Made by a program: the position numbers and the translations under genes
From: a virus
Strand: one strand, 5' to 3'
IMG/VR virus record: IMGVR_UViG_3300044712_000363
Location: 1-64,000 of that record
Length of the DNA: 64,000 nucleotides
Notes under the pieces: generated by a model
What the model saw: only the letters and a program-made list of their open reading frames with translations
What the model was told of the DNA's origin: nothing
Database searches by the model: none
Part shown: piece by piece, positions 7,237 through 12,748 of the stretch
How positions within the stretch are numbered: the stretch's first letter is position 1
Layout: each line of letters starts with the position of its first letter

Positions 7237-8669
7237 AGTGCTTTGATCATCTCCCTAAGTTTAACCTTGTCATCCTTTATCCGGTCGACTTCGCTTTTAA
7301 AACTATCAGCAACATTCTCTTTTTTGACCAGCGACTTCCATATCCGGTCATCAATTGTTCCGCCAGCATGGATATCAATATACGTGACATTATGCTCTTG
7401 GCCTATGCGATGGCAACGATCCTCAGCCTGTAGTCGCTCGCTGTATTTAAACCCATTGTTGTAAAATATAACATAATGAGCCTCATTCAGTGTCAACCCA
7501 TGCCCACCGCAGGATTGTGTTGCCAGAAAAAACCGTGCATCCTTGCGGAACCTTGCAAGCTCGTCCTGCCGTTTCTTTTCTGGGATGCCCCCGTGGAACA
7601 GTGCAAGGGAATCCGGGCCGTATTCAGCGGTTAACGTCGCCTGTATTTGCTTGATGTCATACTGGAATTTTGCCCAAATAATGATTTTATCGCCCGCCGG
7701 GATGTCGCAGATAACTTCCGCAAGCGTGTCCGTGCGCCGGTGCGCGAACTCCAACATTGTAAATTTATCCGTCGATTTCAGCTTGTGGCCGCACATCCGC
7801 CGATGCCAAAACCCGGAAACAATCTGTTGCAACACACCGAACAGACGGAAGATTGTAACCGAATCAAATCCATCATCGTCAACAAGACTCAGCATTTCGT
7901 CCTTTGCCTCTTCATAAGCATACCACTGATCTTTCGTAAGACTAAAATAACGGGTTTCATAGAGTTTTTCCGGTAGTGTTAGGCATTCTTCCTTTATTAC
8001 TTGGTAAACATACGGCTTAATCTTCGCGGCAATATATTCCGTGTTATGTGCCCGGACAATCATGCCGGGGAACTTCTCGGAATATTCCAGGTGGTTAGCG
8101 GCGAAGGAATAAAATGAATTGTATCCCAGGATTTTTGGGGATAAAAACCGCATCTGGCTAAACAGGTCTATAATGCCTTGACTAATTGGCGTACCTGTCA
8201 ATATTAGCCGGTATTTTGCTATCTTGGACAATAGCGTGATCCGCTCTGTACGCAAGGACCGATGTCCTTTTATGTAGCTGGATTCATCCAGGATGACAAA
8301 TGTTCGTTCAGTAATGATTTTATTAGTGGTCAGTATCACCCGGGTGCTGGAGGACATGGATTCAATACCTATTACATACCAGGACGCCTTTGGGATATTA
8401 TCCTCCGTTGTTTTATGATTAAACACATAGATGTCCTGACTATCCGTATGTTTTAAAATCTCTTGTTTGACGGTCTCCTTGAGTGATACCGGACAAAACC
8501 AAACGGCATGGTCAATTTTAAAGCGGCGCCGTTTAACCGATTCAATAGCCGTGCGTGACTTGCCTGTACCCATTTCCATAAATAACCCGGCAACCCGGGA
8601 CGGTGATACTTTTGATACCGCCGCCTCCTGATATACCATTAAATCAGTCGTCGTCGCGAAGTTCTGCAT
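7233..8669 (-). CDS. SNF2-family DEAD/H helicase (ATP-dependent translocase)
   Basis: 478 residues. Motif I is GTGKS at about residues 34-38, motif II is DESS in VILDESSYIKG, motif III is LTGTPIS, and the C-terminal RecA lobe contains ATQSCGGHGLTLNEA and the SNF2 motif VI (QAEDRCHRIGQ). The start is the ATG nine bases after AGGAGG; an upstream TTG abuts that site. It overlaps its neighbours on both sides (4 bp downstream, 26 bp upstream). Compact SNF2 helicases of this size are common in phages of Firmicutes, with proposed roles in replication, recombination or transcription remodelling. Confidence 0.95.
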   Translation of the reverse strand: MQNFATTTDLMVYQEAAVSKVSPSRVAGLFMEMGTGKSRTAIESVKRRRFKIDHAVWFCPVSLKETVKQEILKHTDSQDIYVFNHKTTEDNIPKASWYVIGIESMSSSTRVILTTNKIITERTFVILDESSYIKGHRSLRTERITLLSKIAKYRLILTGTPISQGIIDLFSQMRFLSPKILGYNSFYSFAANHLEYSEKFPGMIVRAHNTEYIAAKIKPYVYQVIKEECLTLPEKLYETRYFSLTKDQWYAYEEAKDEMLSLVDDDGFDSVTIFRLFGVLQQIVSGFWHRRMCGHKLKSTDKFTMLEFAHRRTDTLAEVICDIPAGDKIIIWAKFQYDIKQIQATLTAEYGPDSLALFHGGIPEKKRQDELARFRKDARFFLATQSCGGHGLTLNEAHYVIFYNNGFKYSERLQAEDRCHRIGQEHNVTYIDIHAGGTIDDRIWKSLVKKENVADSFKSEVDRIKDDKVKLREMIKAL

Positions 8670-9789
8670 CGATTTCAACCTCCTCGGGAACCGACAGAAC
8701 CGGAATATCCGTTGACACGGCGGGCATTATCTCCCGTTTTGGTTTTGTCACCTTGGCCGTCAATGTCGCTTCCTTGGTTGCTCTGGACATATCCGCTGTC
8801 TCCTGTGCTTTATCATTAAGCCTGAACCCATACCGTTCAGCAAAATCCAAAACTTCTTCGTACATTTCTGGCGGTACTACTACTGACGGTTTACTCCATT
8901 TACTGCGTGGCAACCTTCGGGCCGCATTATAGATTTTTCCGTCGTCCTCCCGCCACCAAATAGCGAACCATCTCTCATATTCGCCATTCATACGTCGTTT
9001 AATCCACCGGGTATGTTCGGGTTCGTAGGTGCCGTTTATAGCCATTTCACGAACGTGAACATCGTATATACGGGTAATATAACCTGACGCCAAGAGTATG
9101 TTTCCGATTTCTGCTGACCGGTCCTGCAGTGTACCGGCGGAATCGGGTAATTCGCGCCGCCAGCAGGTGCCAGACCATTCATATAATTGTTCTTTGATTA
9201 GATTTCGGAAATCCTCCCGTTTTTCGGGGAAATAAACCTCGATGGCATTATTCAAAGGTTTGATTTCGGCCACGGTTTCGGTTTTAGGATTTTCCGGTCG
9301 GACGGTAGCCTCCACTGAAGCCTCAATCACAACGGGTTCTTTTGTTTCGTTTTCCTTTTTCGCCGCTTTTATTTGTTCCATCAATAATTCATCCATTTCG
9401 CGCATACGTTCAATATGCCGGTGATCAATCCACCATGACGAGGAAGCCTGCTGCGTAATCCGATCCAGCGCCATCATAGCATCTTCTTTGCACTCTTCTT
9501 TGACATTCGACAGGCTTTTACCGATCCGCTCAAGGAGTTTCTGTCGGATAGTCTCGGCCCATGCAATTTGTTTGTCGGTGCCCGTAAGCGCCGGCAATTC
9601 CTGTTCTTTTGCGGCTTCGGCAGCGGCCCGATTTTCCTCTTCGCGTTGCCGCTGTTTTTCTGCTTCCCAACATTCGGGACAAAGTTTTTCAGCTTCTCGC
9701 TCCAGACGCCATTCACGTTGCTTGCCAGGGCCGACGAGGCCGATAACGCCAGTATGTCCGCAAGTATATGTCACATCGTATTTTGCCAT
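8644..9789 (-). CDS. zinc-finger coiled-coil phage protein, unknown function
   Basis: 381 residues. The N-terminus carries CGH ... CPEC (about residues 9-38), a probable zinc ribbon. It is followed by a strongly charged coiled coil (EAEKQRQREEENRAAAEAAKE), a helical domain starting TGTDKQIAWAETIR, and a C-terminal domain with WFAIWWREDDGKIYNAARRLP. ATG chosen ten bases after AAGGAGG. It overlaps the SNF2 gene and is probably its first operon partner. I do not recognise a named family. Confidence 0.78.
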   Translation of the reverse strand: MAKYDVTYTCGHTGVIGLVGPGKQREWRLEREAEKLCPECWEAEKQRQREEENRAAAEAAKEQELPALTGTDKQIAWAETIRQKLLERIGKSLSNVKEECKEDAMMALDRITQQASSSWWIDHRHIERMREMDELLMEQIKAAKKENETKEPVVIEASVEATVRPENPKTETVAEIKPLNNAIEVYFPEKREDFRNLIKEQLYEWSGTCWRRELPDSAGTLQDRSAEIGNILLASGYITRIYDVHVREMAINGTYEPEHTRWIKRRMNGEYERWFAIWWREDDGKIYNAARRLPRSKWSKPSVVVPPEMYEEVLDFAERYGFRLNDKAQETADMSRATKEATLTAKVTKPKREIMPAVSTDIPVLSVPEEVEIDAELRDDD

Positions 9790-9812
9790 TATTTCCATGC
9801 CTCCTTGAGTTT

Positions 9813-9851
9813 GGAGGGCGACTATAGTATTATGTAGGTAAGCCGCCCTCC
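9813..9851. repeat. inverted repeat upstream of the SNF2 operon
   Basis: Perfect 8-bp arms GGAGGGCG / CGCCCTCC enclose a 23-nt loop in the gap between two minus-strand genes. There is no U-run, so it is more likely a leader hairpin or protein site than a terminator. Confidence 0.5.
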
Positions 9852-9897
9852 GGGGTTTGCTAGGCAGTCATTTCATCTTGACGGGTGATGGTTGCCT

Positions 9898-10176
9898 TTA
9901 TTTTTTTAACCATGCTGGATTTAATGCCCTGTATGAGTCATAAGTGTAGAAATTTTGACCTAACATTTCCAAAACATTATCATCTAAAACTGTGTCATAA
10001 CCGCCTGATATTAGTTGCGTCTCCTCGTAATTAATTCTTTTCAACGTCTCGCTAGTAGCAATAATAAAAATCTCATAGAACTCTTCTTTAAATTCTTCCT
10101 TTTGATGAATTGATACATCTTGTAATATTTGCTCCTTAATAGCTTCTAGTTTTTGCAACACTTCCCGGTGGGTCAT
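9898..10176 (-). CDS. hypothetical protein with its own operator-promoter
   Basis: 92 residues, acidic and mostly helical (residues 1-60), with no membrane segment or signal. ATG is preceded by AGGGAGG. It is separated from the lysis operon by a strong terminator and has a near-consensus promoter overlapped by a perfect 20-bp palindrome, so it is independently regulated. It could be a lysogenic or regulatory gene; no family recognised. Confidence 0.6.
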   Translation of the reverse strand: MTHREVLQKLEAIKEQILQDVSIHQKEEFKEEFYEIFIIATSETLKRINYEETQLISGGYDTVLDDNVLEMLGQNFYTYDSYRALNPAWLKK

Positions 10177-10204
10177 TTTAATTTATCCCTCCCTGTATTT
10201 TGTA

Positions 10205-10238
10205 ATTTTAGTATATACTAAAATATACACATAGTCAA
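10205..10238 (-). promoter_or_regulatory. promoter with overlapping 20-bp palindromic operator
   Basis: On the minus strand TTGACT and TATACT are separated by 17 bp. A perfect 20-bp palindrome at 10205-10224 (ATTTTAGTAT and its mirror) covers the -10 box and the downstream half of the spacer. Repression of the 92-aa gene by a dimeric regulator is the simplest reading. Confidence 0.68.
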
Positions 10239-10269
10239 TACGGATTTAACATTTTTACAAGTTTTAGGT

Positions 10270-10296
10270 AAAAAAATAAACCCCGCCGAAGCGGGG
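10270..10296 (-). terminator. intrinsic terminator of the late/lysis operon
   Basis: CCCCGC-TTCG-GCGGGG with the very stable UUCG tetraloop, followed by TTTATTTTTTT on the minus strand. It lies 11 bp after the last lysis-region gene. Confidence 0.92.
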
Positions 10297-10306
10297 GGAT
10301 CAATGT

Positions 10307-10873
10307 TTAAAGCCAAGCATTAAATTGTAGTTTCCCTTGTCTCTCATTATTGTACTTTAATTCAACATCAAACTTGCGCGACTGATAGGCCGCTATCACG
10401 CCGGCCTCTCCACCTAAGTCCTGGGACACTTCCGCATATGCGCCGATTTTTGCCCTCGGTTGCTCCAATGTTTTAATATCAATATTTACTTTACTGGTCT
10501 GGTTTAACTCAACCATGTTCTTTTCAAAGATAAATTTTTCGTCATCGGTTTTGGTGAACTTGCCGACTTTTCCATTAAGCGTATAGGTAAAATCCGGCTT
10601 ACCGATAGTAAACTTGCCGTCAAGTTGTTTTTCCACTTCTTGGCCGGTCTGAGCATCAATGTACTTAATAGTTTCCTTTGGCACATAGGCAATTTGGGTA
10701 TCCGTTCGCGTGACAATCTTTTCAGTAATCACGGGTTTTTCTACGGTTCTTTCCGTGATTTGTTTTTCGGTTAGGCGCGGCCCCCAAGTATATTCGCCCC
10801 ACGCACCAATGCACCCGCCAAGAATGAAGCATACAAGGCAGACTATGGTTAATGTTCTAATGCTGATAAACAT
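10307..10873 (-). CDS. membrane-anchored, beta-rich exported protein (possible spanin-like lysis factor)
   Basis: 188 residues. An N-terminal hydrophobic segment (about residues 5-25) contains LGGC, which could be a lipobox or simply a signal anchor. The rest is predicted outside the cytoplasm: a T/E/K-rich stretch with repeated TEK motifs, then alternating beta-strands (AKIGAYAEVSQDL, FDVELKYNNERQGKLQF) ending in an aromatic-hydrophobic tail NAWL. It is the last gene of the lysis operon. Position and topology would suit disruption of an outer membrane, but no spanin family is recognised and there is no C-terminal membrane helix. Confidence 0.58.
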   Translation of the reverse strand: MFISIRTLTIVCLVCFILGGCIGAWGEYTWGPRLTEKQITERTVEKPVITEKIVTRTDTQIAYVPKETIKYIDAQTGQEVEKQLDGKFTIGKPDFTYTLNGKVGKFTKTDDEKFIFEKNMVELNQTSKVNIDIKTLEQPRAKIGAYAEVSQDLGGEAGVIAAYQSRKFDVELKYNNERQGKLQFNAWL

Positions 10874-10884
10874 AAGGAGCCCCC

Positions 10885-11061
10885 CTAGCCTCCAAATACT
10901 TTAATCAAAACCGCTCCCGCAATAATAACCGCAAGTCCAATCCAGATTTCTTTCGGTACTCCGGTCTTTTTCTCCAGACGCTTGCCCTCCCGGTCTACCT
11001 TGCTTCCAAACTCTTTCCCTTGGTTTTCGATTCTTTTTGCTTCCTCTTTGATGTTCCCCAT
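10885..11061 (-). CDS. small tail-anchored membrane protein, 58 aa
   Basis: ATG chosen for GGGAGGAG seven bases upstream. An amphipathic, highly charged N-terminal helix (EEAKRIENQGKEFGSKVDRE) precedes one C-terminal transmembrane helix (IWIGLAVIIAGAVLIKVF). It lies in the lysis operon between the DUF2829-like and the exported beta-rich protein genes. A holin-modulating or envelope role is possible but unproven. Confidence 0.6.
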   Translation of the reverse strand: MGNIKEEAKRIENQGKEFGSKVDREGKRLEKKTGVPKEIWIGLAVIIAGAVLIKVFGG

Positions 11062-11075
11062 GTTCAATCTCCTCC

Positions 11076-11255
11076 CTAATCTAAAATTTCCCAATCTTCG
11101 GCCAAAACATCTTCATATGTCGGCGTCCATCTGGCCACATTTTGCAGGTTAATAATCCTGCCGTTCACCCATTTGCAACGGCTGATATTTTTACCATTCT
11201 TGACGGCCTGGATCGCGCCGCCGATGTCAACTTTATCCACTCTGCGGATAACCAT
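11076..11255 (-). CDS. short DUF2829-type protein (Tad2-like)
   Basis: 59 residues; ATG two bases after the amidase stop with GGGGTG upstream. It has the DUF2829 pattern: GGAIQAVKNGKNISRCKW (family consensus F-EAL-ALK-GK-V-R-GW), then WTPTYEDVLAEDWEIL, close to the family C-terminal W-PS-EDLLAEDW. The central insert present in longer members is missing. DUF2829 includes the Thoeris anti-defence protein Tad2, which sequesters gcADPR signals. Whether this short form binds nucleotides is unknown. It is placed in the lysis operon. Confidence 0.65.
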   Translation of the reverse strand: MVIRRVDKVDIGGAIQAVKNGKNISRCKWVNGRIINLQNVARWTPTYEDVLAEDWEILD

Positions 11256-11257
11256 AA

Positions 11258-11812
11258 CTACACCCCGATTCCGTTTTCCAAGTACCAGTTTGCTTTTTCT
11301 CTGATTAAGTTCCCGCCGCTTCCCGGCTCATCGCCTTCGCGGAATACCCAACCATCCCAACGCTCAACCGTTGTAGCAGGGCCATAGCCATCCTCGTCCG
11401 CTTGCTCGGCATGAGTGCGGACATAATCATAATTGATGGGTAAGCCTAACTCCTGGCACAGCAAGGCTACCACCTGCGCCATTGTTTCAATTTGCGTCTG
11501 TGTGGGCGGCTCTGGACCTAGATCATCGCAGGAGTTTGCATTATAGCAACATAGTGCAGATACACCAATTGCCCCGGTATTCCTGTGCCAAGTATGACCT
11601 AATATTTCGGCGAGATTATCGGTGCCGGCATAAATCTCCCCGCCCTGGTCAATGTTAATATGGTAATGTTCGCTAGGGTTTCCGTAGTGGCCAGCAGACC
11701 AATGGAGATAAATCATTGGCTTATTATAGTCGGAACCTTGCGCGGCAGTATAAATATCTTGCATGCAATTTTTCGCCATCATCTGAATTTCTAACAGATT
11801 AACCCGTCGCAT
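11258..11812 (-). CDS. N-acetylmuramoyl-L-alanine amidase (endolysin)
   Basis: 184 residues, Amidase_2/PGRP fold. Zinc ligands are expected at the His of YLHWSAG, a His in HTWHRNTG and the His of RTHAEQAD. SALCCYNA and a C-terminal substrate-loop region follow, with no separate wall-binding domain. It cleaves the lactyl-amide bond between MurNAc and the stem peptide. The ATG with GGAGGGT upstream is chosen over longer readings. It follows the holin genes in the lysis cassette. There is no signal peptide, so it needs holin for release. Confidence 0.93.
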   Translation of the reverse strand: MRRVNLLEIQMMAKNCMQDIYTAAQGSDYNKPMIYLHWSAGHYGNPSEHYHINIDQGGEIYAGTDNLAEILGHTWHRNTGAIGVSALCCYNANSCDDLGPEPPTQTQIETMAQVVALLCQELGLPINYDYVRTHAEQADEDGYGPATTVERWDGWVFREGDEPGSGGNLIREKANWYLENGIGV

Positions 11813-11814
11813 AA

Positions 11815-11913
11815 CTACCCTCCTAAAATACAAACTAACCAAACAAAAAAGCCGACGCCCACCATTACCGGTATCGCTTCGGCTGTCTCACACAATATTC
11901 TATTAAGGTTCAT
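11815..11913 (-). CDS. small membrane peptide, 32 aa, in the lysis cassette
   Basis: ATG preceded by AAAGGGGAAAA. One transmembrane helix (PVMVGVGFFVWLVCIL) follows a short charged N-terminus. Its stop (TAG) overlaps the ribosome binding site of the amidase, and its start overlaps the end of the holin-like gene. It is a candidate holin or antiholin partner. A terminator-like hairpin lies inside it. Confidence 0.5.
   Translation of the reverse strand: MNLNRILCETAEAIPVMVGVGFFVWLVCILGG
11845..11884 (-). terminator. terminator-like hairpin inside the 32-aa ORF
   Basis: AGCCGAAGC pairs with GCGTCGGCT (one mismatch) and is followed by TTTTTTG on the minus strand, just upstream of the amidase gene. 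It may attenuate amidase expression rather than end the operon. Confidence 0.5.
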
Positions 11914-12157
11914 TATCTTTTCCCCTTTCGGAGAATTTCTTGCCTACGTAAGCAGTCAAGCAAGTTGATGCCCACGCGACCAATTGTGTCCACCCGGAAA
12001 ACTTGATTCCAAAGCCAAGTTCGGCAATTAAAGCAACGATTATGCATAGTCCCGAAACAGCACACCACACGCGCGGCAATGAAATATGTTTGAACTCAAA
12101 GTCATCATATAGGGTTAAGGCTAGTTGCCGCAAAACCCATTTTACATTCTTCCACAT
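11903..12157 (-). CDS. holin-like protein
   Basis: 84 residues from the ATG ten bases after GAGGG (two ATGs 6 and 9 bases upstream are alternatives). Two hydrophobic helices (CAVSGLCIIVALIAELGFGI and WTQLVAWASTCLTAYVG) are separated by a short turn, with a charged C-terminus (KKFSERGKDNEP), as in class II holins. It sits between the XhlA-like gene and the amidase. Likely forms the membrane lesion that releases the endolysin. Confidence 0.75.
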   Translation of the reverse strand: MWKNVKWVLRQLALTLYDDFEFKHISLPRVWCAVSGLCIIVALIAELGFGIKFSGWTQLVAWASTCLTAYVGKKFSERGKDNEP

Positions 12158-12170
12158 AGGCATCATTCCC

Positions 12171-12377
12171 TCAGTGAAACAGTTTTTGTAGTGCAACAAC
12201 AAGAACTGCAGTTACAACACTGGCCCCGCCCACATAATAAGCAATAGTTACTTTAATTTTCCCTATCTCAATAATAATTTCGTCAAATTTTTTAAATAGT
12301 GTCTCGTCATTTTTTTTACATGTGTCCAAGGCTTCACACACCCCGCTATGTTGTAAACAGTCATACTCTTTGACCAT
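12171..12377 (-). CDS. XhlA-like holin accessory protein
   Basis: 68 residues from ATG with AGAGGGTG upstream. An amphipathic helical part (CKKNDETLFKKFDEIIIEIGKIKV) is followed by one C-terminal transmembrane helix (YVGGASVVTAVLVVALQKLF), the topology of XhlA/hemolysin-type proteins that act with holins. It is first gene of the lysis cassette. The N-terminal YDCLQHSGVCEALDTC motif holds three cysteines. Confidence 0.7.
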   Translation of the reverse strand: MVKEYDCLQHSGVCEALDTCKKNDETLFKKFDEIIIEIGKIKVTIAYYVGGASVVTAVLVVALQKLFH

Positions 12378-12402
12378 GTAATCACCCTCTCTCACATAAT
12401 AA

Positions 12403-12425
12403 AAAAGGCCCCTATATGGCCTTTT
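12403..12425. terminator. bidirectional hairpin terminator
   Basis: AAAAGGCC-CCTATAT-GGCCTTTT forms an 8-bp stem with A/T tracts on both sides. It lies between the tailspike region and the lysis cassette, upstream of the latter on the minus strand. Confidence 0.7.
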
Positions 12426-12456
12426 GTCTGGGGAATATTATGTTGTCTGGGTAAGG

Positions 12457-12517
12457 TGCTAGGCAAGCCCCCAGAACAAGCCTTTCAAGCGGAGAGCGAC
12501 CCCACTCTAGCCTAGCA
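12457..12517. repeat. structured intergenic element
   Basis: Perfect 8-bp arms TGCTAGGC / GCCTAGCA flank 45 nt that contain three CAAGC repeats. It is not a tRNA. The role could be a structured RNA or leader of the lysis operon. Confidence 0.4.
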
Positions 12518-12553
12518 GGTATATTTTACCACACCTGCAGGTAATTTACAACA

Positions 12554-12583
12554 TTGTTAATCCCTCCTAAAAATTGGTATAAT
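12554..12583 (+). promoter_or_regulatory. plus-strand promoter for the 43-aa membrane protein
   Basis: TTGTTA and TATAAT with an 18-bp spacer, 33 bp before the start codon. One of the few plus-strand promoters in the late region. Confidence 0.75.
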
Positions 12584-12616
12584 AAGGTTTAGAACTTCGA
12601 AAAGGAAGGTTGAAGA

Positions 12617-12748
12617 ATGCCAGATTTTGATTTTAGCAAAGATTTGGTTATATCAGGTAGTGCTTTGTTAGGGTTTATTATAGTCTTAACTTTTTATGTG
12701 TTAATTGTTAGATGGAAAATTAAGAGATTAAAGAACCCTGCAAATTAA
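12617..12748 (+). CDS. small single-pass membrane protein, 43 aa (moron)
   Basis: ATG preceded by AAGGAAGG with good spacing and by its own promoter. The N-terminus is acidic (MPDFDFSKD), followed by a long hydrophobic helix (residues 11-31) and a basic C-terminal tail (RWKIKRLKN), so N-out/C-in by the positive-inside rule. It is antisense to, and overlaps by four bases, the end of the tailspike gene. Promoter-driven small membrane proteins in late regions are often superinfection-exclusion factors; that role is inference. Confidence 0.65.
   Translation: MPDFDFSKDLVISGSALLGFIIVLTFYVLIVRWKIKRLKNPAN

Noticed and set aside
12426-12550. Possible tRNA in the tailspike-lysis gap
   Set aside because: The stem-loop has no TTC arm or anticodon-like loop in the right place.
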